Source: Notospermus geniculatus
Taxonomy: Eukaryota > Nemertea > Pilidiophora > Heteronemertea > Lineidae
Length of the DNA: 64,000 bases
Reading direction: 5' to 3'
NCBI GenBank assembly: GCA_002633025.1
Contig: NMRB01001967.1
Coordinates: 1 to 64,000, forward strand
Shown: piece after piece, positions 22,112 to 33,154 of the stretch
Layout: every line of letters starts with the position of its first letter
How positions within the stretch are numbered: position 1 is the stretch's first letter
The notes under the pieces: generated by a model
Database searches by the model: none
Seen by the model: the letters and a program-made list of their open reading frames with translations, nothing else
Told to the model about the DNA's origin: nothing
Made by a program: the position numbers and the translations under genes

Positions 22112-22734
22112 GTACCCTTAGTACCTCCTGGCGGAAATATTGGAGACGGACTGATACGCCGCAGCTGAGCCAATTTAATGCCTTTCTCTGCTTAGAACCA
22201 CACCAGGCAATTTATTATTTTCTTATAAATCCTTAATCTGGCCACAATATAAAACCTACATGTAGGCACTGCTCCGGGTGCTGTATTGTACTTAACAAGT
22301 GTTTTGCTTTTGTTTACCCATCTCTATAGTGAACAGACTCTCATGTGATCACAAATAATAGCAATTTTACAGAGGTAATACTAATTCACCGATATCAATT
22401 TTACCTGTCGCTCTAGTTCGTAGGCTGATTTTTAAAAACCTTTGACATGACAGGGTTAAAAAACCTGGCTTATTCCCGGTATGCAGCAAGTGGGCCATGC
22501 TGCTGGGCCAATTTTCAAAGGAAAAACTGCACAGGACGTTTGTATCGTAAAATTTAAAAGTTAACAACAACTCAAAGACTATATGTACCTCAGTCTTAGG
22601 TACCAGTAATAATTCAGTCGCCAAATCAGGGATTAGAAATTCGGTGGGATCCAACGATTTGGTGCGTAGGAGGGCTTCTCCTCCACGAAAATTTTGAGTC
22701 ATTGCTTAGAGCTTCTGTTCCCCTAGGCCGTTTT

Positions 22735-22955
22735 CAAATTGACGTAAACGACAAAGATCTGCGCACTTCCGTCGAAATCTCAACCACAACCTCGGTCTGA
22801 AACTGAATGACGTAACGCAGACAACCCCACGAAGACGTTGTGTCAGACTCGACCATTGCTGAATCATGGATGGCGTCAATGTCAGCTGGTTTCAGATCGA
22901 GGTTCTGGTTGATTCGGTGGAAGTGTGGCGATCAGCGAATTCGAGAATGGTCTAT
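22735..22955. mobile_element. palindromic MITE, copy 1 (AAATTGACGTAAACG family)
   Basis: CAAATTGACGTAAACGACAA, then CTGCGCACTTCCG and ACCTCGGTCTGAAAC, are mirrored toward the right end. Matches 23,860-24,105 along its length. Sequence 22,112-22,734 holds no supported gene. Confidence 0.75.
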
Positions 22956-23859
22956 TGCAGTTAATTTTTCACAGGAATAAATGTACAATTCCAACCCAAA
23001 GGGAATTTCCCCACTGCTTTCTTGCCTATGATATTTGCTCAAATTTCAAGTGTCAAGACAATCACATTGTTGAGAGCATAACTCAGTTATAAAATGCTGA
23101 CTGTTCAAACTGAGCACAACATGAACACAATTGAATTGTCAATAGATCTGTTTGAATTGGTATGTGATTGTGGACAACTTCGGTGTCACTGAAGTGTGCT
23201 GTTTGGTAACCACCCTTCACTGTATTTTCCGCATTCAATGTAATATTTTAAGACCCATGTTAGACCGGTTTATGTAAAAGGCCTTTGTAGTATTGTGTAC
23301 AGAAGGCCAATTCACAAAACAAATGTGTGACACTGACAGTCACTGGGATTTGGTGGCACCATTATTTCCTGACATCGTTGTGGGGAAACCCTAATAATAC
23401 ACTGCTTGAAGCCTTTTGTGTGTCATACCTGCCGACCGTCGACGCTCAGGCAGATTTAACGCAAAAGTGAACCGCGCATACATATGTGTCATACCTGCTG
23501 CAACGGTACCGCATAATCGCACCGGATTACCGCAACGCAGGCATCGCACCCGCATGTATAGTGTCAGCTTAAGGAAAAGATTCACCTTGAGCCAGCACGA
23601 ACCGCATCCATGTGTCTGTAGCTTTATCAGGAAAGGAGGATAGAACCTGGACAATCGAAATTTCAAGTCCAAAGCAAAAGACACGAGGTCGAGGGGGTCT
23701 GATGACAATTTAGAGAACTATTCAGGGTGAACCTTCGGGGACCTTGGAAATCATGGGTTCACACAAAGTAGCTCCAGATAAGGCACTTGGAATCGCCCAA
23801 ACTGTGGCATCAACAGCAGCAACTACATGTAGCTGAGTACCTCTTAAAGGAGCACGGTA
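22956..23859. other. spacer without recognisable genes
   Basis: Nothing supported. A weak duplicated motif GTGTCATACCTGC occurs at 23,420 and 23,487. Confidence 0.4.
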
Positions 23860-24105
23860 TAGACAAATCCCAAATTGACGTAAACGGGAAAGATCTGCGC
23901 ACTTCCGCCGAAATAGCAACAAGAACCTCGGTCTGAAACTGAATGACGTGACGCAGAGAACCCCACGACAGTGACTTGGACGACGTCACGTCAGAGTTGA
24001 CCATTGCTGAAACACGGATTGCGTCACGTCAGCTGGTTTCAGATCGAGGTTCTTGTTGCTATTTCGGCGGAAGTGCGCAGAACTTGGAATTTGGGATTTG
24101 TCTAT
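23860..24105. mobile_element. palindromic MITE, copy 2 (AAATTGACGTAAACG family)
   Basis: Begins TAGACAAATCCCAAATTGAC and ends with TTGGGATTTGTCTA, so both outer ends are intact here. Stem includes CTTCCGCCGAAATAGCAACA and its complement. Gives the full boundaries of the family. Confidence 0.8.
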
Positions 24106-24294
24106 TGGATCTCAAATGCGTTATTTGACTGCCGACGTAGTGGGAGCCACCTAGCGGCAGTAAGACAAACTACAAAAATGCATTACAAAATGAACGTAGT
24201 AAATCGGGTCAATTCGCAGACAACGGAGCTAGTCCCTGGGTTGGAGAGTGGCATGGTGGCGCCGGCTGTCGAGAAAAAGTGTCAATACCGTGGT

Positions 24295-24376
24295 CCTATC
24301 ATTGTGTTCACTTTATGGTGTCTGTTGCGCAGGCCTGGCAATTTCCCATGTTGAAGTCCGGGTGAATTACTTTACA
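24295..24376. repeat. half copy of the CAACATGGGCAAAGTGCC MITE
   Basis: CATTGTGTTCACTTTATGGTG and GGCCTGGCAATTTCCCATGT match the right half of the elements at 45,553 and 50,487. Confidence 0.6.
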
Positions 24377-24382
24377 GTCAGT

Positions 24383-24505
24383 GGCTGGTATTCATAAAAG
24401 TTAGCAAATGCTTTTACTTAAGATTTGCACAGCAATGTCCAATGTAAATGTACTGCAAAACTTGAAGTAAAAGCATATTGCTAGCTTTTATGAATATCAG
24501 CTAAT
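24383..24505. mobile_element. hairpin MITE, GGCTGGTATTCATAAA family
   Basis: GGCTGGTATTCATAAAAGTTAGC pairs with GCTAGCTTTTATGAATATCAGC; stem continues AAATGCTTTTACTT. A single arm is at 9915-9958. Confidence 0.7.
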
Positions 24506-25789
24506 GGGGTTATTATGCAGTGGGTTAATTGTTTTAGTTGCCTCTTCCACATGCCACAGACAAATAAATTTTAAAACTGACGTATTCAAAACTTTCTATG
24601 TCTATTAAAATGTAAAATATCGTTATTAATGTCAATTCCTATTCATTCATTTCGTCTCACCTGTGAATGTGATATAGTGTGTATTATATTGTAGGCGTAC
24701 AGTAGCAAAATTTATTCTAATTATCATATGCAAATTAGCTTCATTTATATTCATGAATGAAACATGTTACACATTCATAACATGTTGGCGTGGTTTTGCA
24801 AGGTCGTGTTAAAAGAGTGTAGACTGTGTTTATGAATACTGTTCATCATGCATTCCCTTGTATTGTAGAGTTTTTTCAAAATTTTTAAACAGGGACTTAA
24901 CAATGCTTCTAGATAAGATCCACACCTGCGCCTTATTCGTATTCACCGGGACAGAACGTACGTGCTGCCCAGTGTGGCTTCTTTTGGAGCAGAGAAGAAA
25001 AACGTCCCAGATATCTTGACGTAAAGGCCTGAATATTACTCAATACCGACACCTTTTTAGTTTGACGGTGGTGCAGTGGTCATAAAACCTTTATTTGTTT
25101 TCTTATGCGCATCCCGAACAATGAACCGGGCTTCAAAGTGTGGGTTCAGGGCGTGAAAATGTGTCAGTACAGCCCTTTCACAGCCACGGATAATTTTGTT
25201 GTGCTGCTATGCATGCCTTTTCAACATGAAATGCAACTGTGATTCAGATATCATGTCCAGCTATTGCGAAAAGGAGAGCTATGGATGTGCCCAAAATGAC
25301 ATCATAAGTCAAAAGTTATTTTGCAGTTTGTAGAGTATTAAAAGAGCCAATGGCAAAAACAATTGGCAAAATAAACATTTGTAGAATAAAGCTGGTGATT
25401 GAGGCAAAAATGCAGTAATTTTGAAAAAGACATTCTCTCACTTGATAATGATAAACCCATTGAGATGCCACAAAACACATTTTAAATACACAGAGATCCC
25501 TGTCTCTTGCAATCATCGATCATCGTACACTCCAAAAACGGACTTTTATCCCTGTAATACGATTGACACAATTATTCTATCAACACAATTCATTTCCTAA
25601 ATAACCTGTTGGACTTCTGTAATACCACTGATACATGGACTTCCGTGCCGCACTTGGCCTATTTTTGTCGATTTAATCTCGTCATACTTGGCCTCGATTT
25701 TTGTCCATTTTTAATCTTGCATCTTGAAAATAGTTGATCTTTGACTTGACATAATCCACGCATAGGTTCCTGGACCACTACGGCACTAA
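24506..25789. other. spacer; one dispersed-repeat copy
   Basis: No gene. 25,268-25,345 (GAAAAGGAGAGCTATGGATG, then GCCCAAAATGACATCAT) is a copy of the repeat also found at about 41,315, 44,960, 48,970 and 49,160. Confidence 0.45.
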
Positions 25790-26272
25790 TACCTGCCGCA
25801 CACGAGTGCAATTTTGTCTCCGACGTTGCCTCCATAGGAGATTTTTGTCTCAGCATCCTGTCACCGCACACGGTGCGTCAGCCGCCGCTGACGAGTGCAA
25901 ATTTGTCTCCTGTAGATGCGGCGTGACCATGGTGACGTCATTCGTCACCGAAAAAACCGGGACGGATGGAAACATGTTTGACGTCATTAATATAACAATG
26001 TCATCATGACGTTATAAAATGACGTCACCATGTCTCTTGATTGGTCAGATGTTTTGCATCCGTCTCCGCCTCCGCCTCCAACCACCGCACACGATGACAA
26101 CGTTGCCTCCATAGGAGATTTTTGTCTCCATCGATCAAACATGTTTGATCTGCTTTGGAGGCAAAAAATCCGTCTCCGCCTCCGTCTCCGACCACCGCAC
26201 ACGATGACATTTGCACGTAGGAGGCAAAAATCTCCATAGTTGGAGACAAAATTGCACTCGTGTGCGGCGGGT
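25790..26272. mobile_element. palindromic element with GTCTCCGCCTCC repeats
   Basis: ACCTGCCGCACACGAGTGCA at the left pairs with TGCACTCGTGTGCGGCGGGT at the right. Internally GTTGCCTCCATAGGAGATTT recurs and GTCTCCGCCTCC repeats occur on both arms. The CGCACAC ends resemble those of the elements at 12,740 and 36,273. Confidence 0.75.
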
Positions 26273-28015
26273 ATAATTTACTAAAGAGGTGAGAAACTGG
26301 ACATTCAAAAACTAATGCAGCCCTGTCTGTCTTCTCGGTTATAAAAGACCTGTGTGGCTGTGTGGTGGAAAACAACAGGATTACTACTGATGACAGCATG
26401 AAGAGCAGTTGAGAACATGTGGAGGCATAGGCATGATTATGGAGCTGCTCAGAGACGCGCTGGTTAACAAAGGGTTTGCGACCATGAAGCCATTGTTATC
26501 CCAGGGTTCTTCCCCTATAAAAACGTCATAAAAAGTCGTAAACTATGAAAGTCTAAAAATAAGGCCTAGAAAAGTCATGAAATTTGTGAATTGGTGTAAA
26601 AGTCATTAAAAAGTCATAAAATATTCTTATCAACTCGTTGTTATTTTTTACTAAATAGATTCACCGATCGTGTAATTAAAATAAAAATTTACTAATAATT
26701 GTGAAACTTTTGGGTTCGTCTACCTAAACAGTGACACCCACAATTTATCAAACAACGCTGAGAATTCAGCAATTTTTAGATTTATTGGGAACCAGATGGT
26801 CATAAAGTAAAGCTGAAAAGTCATACATGTACATGTATAAAAGCAGGAATAAATTTATTCCTGATAAAAGTCATTAGAAAGTCGTACTTTTTTCTTGGCT
26901 CAGGGAGAAGAACCCTCCCCATGCATGCCATGTAGCTCTATGTAATCGTAGCCTAAAGGCTTGATTTGCCACCCAGCATAGCAGCAAAGATTGTCCAGGA
27001 GTCGAGTGGGTCACAACTGTTGCCAGGCCTTCCAGAATCATATATGTTTCTCGAGACTTGTATTGTATTGTACCAAATGAATTCAAACGACATCACACAA
27101 AATTGATCTATCGTTCTTTTTACAAATACCTGCATGACATGAACATGATAGGTTTCCCAATAACACCAGCTGGTTTCTGCTCTGAAAAAGCCCCTCTTGA
27201 CAGAGCTATAGGCCTGCTAATTGCATAAATATCCCATTTGCCGATGCGGCAAATAACGGCTGAGACGGCCCCTCGAAATAGTATTCCATATCATGTCTTG
27301 TGTCGTACACACAACTAGGCCTGATAGCTGGTGATAGTGGGTGCACTTTGGCCTGGGCTTATGAACAGTTAAGGTCTTAGCTGTGCTATCTTTTATTGTT
27401 TTCTTGTTACAAAGGAAGAAAATCCGGAAAATATTCAGAATTCCATTGATGTATTGGATTATTCAGGAAATAGTATCATATCGGACTTTCTAGACTTGGA
27501 TGATCACAAGGATATAAACTTTTTCAGTAAATACGCGAGTTCACCGAGCTCTCGCCATCTTCTTTGATATTCACGAGGGTTGTGCACATTTTGGTGAGGA
27601 AACTTTTAATTTGATAATAGAGTTAAACCAAGGAACACCTCTTCACTAATTTTTCCCAAAATTGATAGAAATCGCATTCATATAAATTTCTCCCAAGTCC
27701 CAGTCAGTGTGAGCCAGATGCGCTTCTGCCATGGCAACTTTATTGCCCTATGTTGAGTGGGAGTTTTGTTGCTGAAGCGAAAACATTTAATTTTTGGGCC
27801 ACATTGTTGGCACTTGTCACTAATATCACTAACATCAGTATATTTCATTGTCCATGGGCCTTTTTCTTGGCAAGGGGTGTTATTTTTCACTAATGTCAGT
27901 AATGGCTTGACAGCGTCCGTGGGGCCGTGTATTTTTGGCAAAGGGGTTTTATTTTCACATGTCAGTAAGGCTGGGATTGTCTGTCGCGTCATGTATTGAC
28001 GGCAAATGACATCAC
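26273..28015. other. spacer without supported genes
   Basis: Nothing convincing. AAAAGTCGTAAA/AAAAGTCATAAA motifs cluster at 26,530-26,620 and 26,810-26,890 in opposite surroundings. Confidence 0.4.
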
Positions 28016-28640
28016 TTTTCTTCGGGTTGGTTCTAAACCTGGCACTGGCACGCTGGCACTGGCACTGGCACTGACATCATATTATGGTCAGAAATCATGA
28101 AAAACAGGGCTTGACATAAGCCAAGGCCATTTTCCAAAACACCCTTGCTGGCCCTCTATTCTAATCCAAAGTGATTGTTGTCCAAGGTCATGGATGGTCA
28201 ATTTCAGCTAGACCCAGTTTATTATCACATTAATCAAATGAAGGCACACAATAGGCCAAGGGTCAGCCAGCCATGGCCCTGGACACTTTAGAGGGTTAGC
28301 AAGGGTGTTTTGGAAAATGGCCTCGGCTTATGTCAAGCCCTGGAAAAATGGTATATTTACCTAACAGTTATTATTTTGGAAGATAATAAGATAATAGGGC
28401 CAACCTGTTTAACATGGATCAATTATGTTGAAAAATCTAAAAAAACTAGAAAAAAAAATTTAAATTTTTTTCAACAAAATTGATCCATGTTAAACTGGGT
28501 GGCCCTATTATCTTCCAAAATAATAACTGTTAATGTATATATACATTTTTTTCATGATGATTTCTGGCCATAATATGATACCAGTGCCAGTGCCAGTGCC
28601 AGCGTGCCAGTGCCAGGTTTAGAACCAACCCCTTTTCTTC
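28016..28640. mobile_element. three nested or stacked inverted repeats
   Basis: Outer pair: GGTTGGTTCTAAACCTGGCA / TGCCAGGTTTAGAACCAACC with GGCACTGGCACTG runs. A second pair, GGGCTTGACATAAGCC / GGCTTATGTCAAGCCC with CCAAAACACCCTTGCT, spans 28,111-28,343. A third, AACAGTTATTATTTTGGAAG / CTTCCAAAATAATAACTGTT with TTAACATGGATCAAT, spans 28,364-28,533. The second and third lie inside the first. Confidence 0.85.
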
Positions 28641-28734
28641 TGTGACATGTTTGTTCCCCTGGCTGATTGTCTTCGTCATGTCTGTGGTTTGATTTGTGGT
28701 GCAGTACCCCTGACTGTGTACCCTCTGAGTCTAA

Positions 28735-28887
28735 AGGCGGTGACAGACTGGCGCGTAAGCAATGCGTCCGAAAGCGTTCAACCAATCAGGCAGGCGGTAA
28801 CACGGACCGAAACACCTACCGAAGAATCTGATTGGCGGAACGCCCGCAGGACATGCCGCGTATACGCGCCAGTCTGTCACCGGCTTA
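28735..28887. mobile_element. hairpin MITE
   Basis: AGGCGGTGACAGACTGGCGCG pairs with CGCGCCAGTCTGTCACCGG. About 153 bp; middle AACCAATCAG...CTGATTGG also pairs. Confidence 0.75.
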
Positions 28888-29631
28888 ATTGAGAGAAAGT
28901 TGCAATGAACGCCGGATATGTATCTTCTAGACCTTCAACTTTTTGGCCTTGCATGAATCCAGCATTTGTGATTTCCTTGCAAACACTTCCAAAATGAGGA
29001 ATCTGCAGCTGAATCTGGGAGTAACTGATTCCTTATTTCTTTGCTCTATTCATTAATTACCAATCCACTGCAAACTCATTGGGACTCTTGATGCGTATGA
29101 AATCAGAAGAGGAGTGTGGCTTGTAAGCCTAGTTGTATGCAACATTAAAATCTTCACGTACCAGGTACTCCTACATGTAGTTCAAGTGTGCTTATTGACC
29201 TCGAAGACACTGTCATACATTTCATAACCTCTGTTTAATTAATGACATATCCAGAAGATAACTCACCTTTTTTTCGTGAATGTGCTACTTCACTGGCATA
29301 TGAGATGACTATCTATCACGTCTTGGCCTCATGGATCAGTATTTTGTGTTCAAATCCTTCATGGGTTTCTCGATTCTTGGTTGGCATAGAAAATTATCCT
29401 TCCACAGCTATGGGGTACCGGCAAACAAAAGGAGGCGCTGATCATCAACTCGGTTAAAACGCAGGTGCGCATGCCTTTGCGATTGTTGAACGTCATCAGC
29501 CGTCGTGCGTCATTCTGACGTTACAAAAACTGCGTCATTCACAACCCATGACGTCGACCATTCGCCTGTCGTTTACGCTAAAATGGTCAACTTTATCGAT
29601 TAAATTCATCATGTTCCCGCAGAGATTTTTG
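28888..29631. other. spacer before assembly gap
   Basis: No gene or repeat I can define. Confidence 0.4.
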
Positions 29632-29641
29632 NNNNNNNNNN
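29632..29641. other. assembly gap (10 Ns)
   Basis: Ten Ns followed by TGG/G-run simple sequence. True distance across the gap is unknown, so continuity between the kinesin side and the SPATS2 side is not proven by this sequence. Confidence 0.95.
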
Positions 29642-29799
29642 TGGTGGTGGTGGTGGGGGGGGGGGCAGTACGAACAAGTGGCACTTCAATCCAAGATCGA
29701 TGTTTGACAATGAGAATGACATAATCTTAATAAAATCTTAAGTAGTAGGATTTTATCTCAATTGGCATTTTGTATACTCGAGGTCAAGTTGGGGTAAAC

Positions 29800-29870
29800 C
29801 TTCACCAATGAAATAGAGGTCGCTGGTTCAAATTCCACGGGTGGAAGTGCAAAAAGTGGGCATAAATTGA
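29800..29870 (+). repeat. tRNA-derived SINE-like fragment
   Basis: GAGGTCGCTGGTTCAAATTC is a good match to a polymerase III B box preceded by a weak A-box-like region. Short and isolated; could be chance. Confidence 0.25.
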
Positions 29871-30256
29871 CGTGATTGAGGGATTGACTGTACGATTTCC
29901 AAAAGTGAATCATGATTATGAGATGTGTTGTTTAGAAACATCTATCATGGTAGAAAAATTAGAAGGCGAGTCTTGTGGCATGAATGGTGTGCTGGTGTGA
30001 AGGGGAACTTAGGCGGGGCACCACCCGATTTGGGACACTCTTTGATCCCAAATTTTTATGCATCAAAAACATACCTAGTCTTGTTATGGGACCGTACTTG
30101 AGAGGATAATGGCAAAATAAAAAAAAATTGTTCACAAAATTGAACGATGTCGGTTTGACTATTTTAATGTTGAGAATCCAAAGTGATTTATTTGTCATTG
30201 CACTTGACGCATACCGGTAGTCAATTGCATGCTTTGAAATTTGTGAGACTGCACAG

Positions 30257-30412
30257 GAAAACCCATCGGATGTCGCATTACGAATGGCCTTGGCGAACCT
30301 GCAAATTTCAATGGCTGAATTGAATTTCATAACAGGGAAACAATAGCAGATCAATGTGCAGGTAATCTGCCAGCCCTTGTTGATCATCCAGCGACATCCG
30401 ACGGCTTTTCCT
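30257..30412. mobile_element. inverted repeat, probable MITE
   Basis: AGGAAAACCCATCGGATGTC and GACATCCGACGGCTTTTCCT form the ends. Interior is not recognisable. Flanking 29,871-30,256 and 30,413-30,974 show nothing else. Confidence 0.55.
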
Positions 30413-30974
30413 ATTCGCCTCACATTTTGCATACGGAAGAAAGATACCAGCGACTGTCAAGCAAAATACAAATGTCAGCATTGACACTTTCTCAAATGTA
30501 AACCTGTGTTGGCCCAAGTATAATGTACGGTAATTCATCATCTCAAACTAGGTCTTCTCTTCTGTACTTCTTTTTAGTAGCAGCCTCGAGGAGTCTGGAT
30601 CATTCTTTAGTGTTATTTTACCATAATTGTCCTCAATTACCCAGATGACTAAGAACGTAGAGTCATTGTTCCTTGGTCTGACATTTGACATCTGGGATGG
30701 CTGGCATATGATGTCTGACACACAAGAATTACTATTGGTCCTATTTTTCAAGACCCACTTTCCGGTTCTTGATGTAGGCTATAATCTGAATGTTGTAGGC
30801 AACTGCGGGGAGACTTCAGGAATTTGTTATGCTTCTGAGAGAGCTGTATCTTTGTGCACACAGACAGAGCTGCGCGATCTCAGCCACAGCCGTAATCTGC
30901 AAAATCTTGCTACCACGCAGTCCTCTAAAACGTTGCACTGCTGTGTGAAACGAGGGCGCAAGAACGCGCTGGCA

Positions 30975-31480
30975 AGGGGTGCACACTGCTTGCGCGACCT
31001 TGCGTCCTATGGCGGCGGCGTATCAAAACATTTTCATCCTTGCGTTTCCGACTGCGCCTCGGGACGCAAGCACTAATTGCTTGTGGCCACGGTGCACACA
31101 GACATTTCTTCGGCCTTGCGTCCTCTCAAAGAGGCTTGCGGCTAAGATCACGCACTCACTAAAGCTCTGTATGCACATACATGTAGCTTTATGTCCTATG
31201 GATTCTTGCATTTCCAACTGCACCTTGGAACGCAAGCACTAACTGCTTGCGGCTTCAGGTGCACACAGAGATTTCTTGGGCCTTGCGTCCTCTTGAAGAG
31301 GCTTGTGGCTAAGATCGCGCAAGCACTAAGCTCTGTGTGCACATAGCTTTTGTCCTATTGATCCTTGCGTTTCCGCCTGCGTCTCGGAATGCAAGCACTA
31401 AGTTAAGTGCTTGCGACTTTAGGTGCACACAGAAATATATCTTGTGGCTTGCGTCCTCTCTTGAAAAGGATTGCAGCTAA
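30975..31480. repeat. 167-bp tandem repeat, three diverged units
   Basis: GGTGCACACAG, CCTTGCGTCCTC, GAGGCTTG, CTAAGATC and AACGCAAGCACTAA recur in order. CCTTGCGTCC starts at 31,114 and 31,281, and its third copy is at 31,448. Confidence 0.75.
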
Positions 31481-32154
31481 CATCACGCATGCAGTCAATA
31501 ATCTCTTTGTCATATAGGAAACTTACAATGTTGCACATCCATTGAAAACCAACTTGTGCGAGAGGTGCTTTATTTGACATCATTGAACCAATCCAAAGTC
31601 CCTCCTATTTTTAGATAGCCCAGTTCTTGCCCTCCAGAATGAGATTGGATATGCCAATTCGATGAATCTGTCCTGGGCACGAAAAAGTCAAGTCAGTGAC
31701 GCGATCAGTCATGCACACAGCCATACACATAGGTAAAACCCATCTGTTGTTGAACGTTAATTGGATATAAGGTATTGATTGGCGAGGGAATTTGCCCGAA
31801 AGTTTGTTTCATTTGAAATCGAAATCAATTGCTGTTGTATCGTCTGTACAGTCGTCATGTACCGGTACATATACAGTGTTGTTGTGCGTTTTGGACTTGA
31901 AAAATACGTTGGAGCTTTAACTGTTGATTTTCACTTTCCCCATCGTTGGTGGTGAAATGTTGTGATTTTAAAAAAGTTACGAGAGTTGACACACTAAAAG
32001 CAGCTGTCATGTAACTGCTTTTTGCAGCATTTTTACATAAAATGATTCTCAAGTCAAGTCAAGTCAAGAACACCTTTTACCAGGCGTGAATGTAGAAAAA
32101 TTCCACTGGAAGCAATACATTTTGTAAAAAGAATTAGCTTTTGTGTGCTACCCG
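31481..32154. other. spacer
   Basis: No gene seen. TCAAG is repeated five times at 32,050-32,070. Confidence 0.4.
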
Positions 32155-32600
32155 ACCCCGGGGGGTCACTCCCCACACTGGCCATACACCATGTGTGTTC
32201 CTTGCTTTTTGAATAGGCCCCCTCTGGCGGGATCAGTGAATTCATGATTCCCACCCCCTCCAGCTGACAGAAAGATTGGCCCCCGCCCACCTCCCGTACG
32301 ATGAACACAGTCAGCACGCCAAGTCCCGCTGCCTTTCCCGCTCTGTCAGCCGCCTCCCGCTGCTGTTGCCGACGGAACATTGCCTTTTGTTGCGGGCAGG
32401 GGAAAAGTTATAATTCAGGATGGGCCTTGTGCGGGAGAAATATGCTGGCCCCTAGGCTTATTGCGTGAATGATAGGGAAATAAGGGGCCTCTCTGTGATT
32501 ACGCTGGCCTGCCGAAAATCTGCAAAATCACCCATAATTCCCACTTTTTTAGGAACGCACATGGAGTAATGTTGAGCCAGGGAGTGACCCCCGGCTACCC
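32155..32600. mobile_element. inverted-repeat element, GGGGGTCACTCCC ends
   Basis: CCCCGGGGGGTCACTCCC at the left pairs with GGGAGTGACCCCCGG at the right, enclosing about 410 bp. A 108-codon minus-strand frame inside has no recognised domain. Confidence 0.55.
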
Positions 32601-33154
32601 GACTGTGTCTACTACTCTTGACTGTGCATTTCATGCTGTGATTGTTTGGCAGTGTAATCCTTTCCTGTTTTCTGCTGTACTGCCTCCATACAATGGTCCT
32701 ATTGGAAAATCGCACTGTGATTCAGAAAGTGGGTGGAGGCCTTCCTTGTGTAGGATACATGTAGGACCCGAAACGAATGAGATTCTCAAAGGGCACAGCC
32801 GTTTCGGCCAAAATCTGGGTGCAACACACACCTTTCTTAAGAAGGGCACCTTCTTGTTCCAGGCCGACTGAAGCAAAGTTGCTGCTGAGCACTTTTAAAA
32901 AGTTCGACAAAATTGCCAACACACCAAGGCTCGTCAGTAGGTCATCTAATTTAGAGGCCAACGGTCTTCAAGGCCTGCGATGTTGTTCTGCTTTGCTTCC
33001 GTCATGTGCCGTGTCTATGTAAGGGGGATGCGCATCGGTATAAAAAAATTTATTCCTGATGTGAAGGATGAAATTTTCTGACGTCATTACGGCCTTTATC
33101 GTTGTAGATTACCACTCCGCCTCACCGTTGTTCAATAGAAGTACCACAACAGTC
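32601..33154. other. upstream region of SPATS2
   Basis: Contains a short imperfect hairpin at 32,755-32,880 (TTCTCAAAGGGCACAGCCGTTT and partners). A TGACGTCA-like TGACGTCATT at 33,080 lies 75 bp before the ATG and could be promoter or 5' UTR. The transcription start is not visible. Confidence 0.35.
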
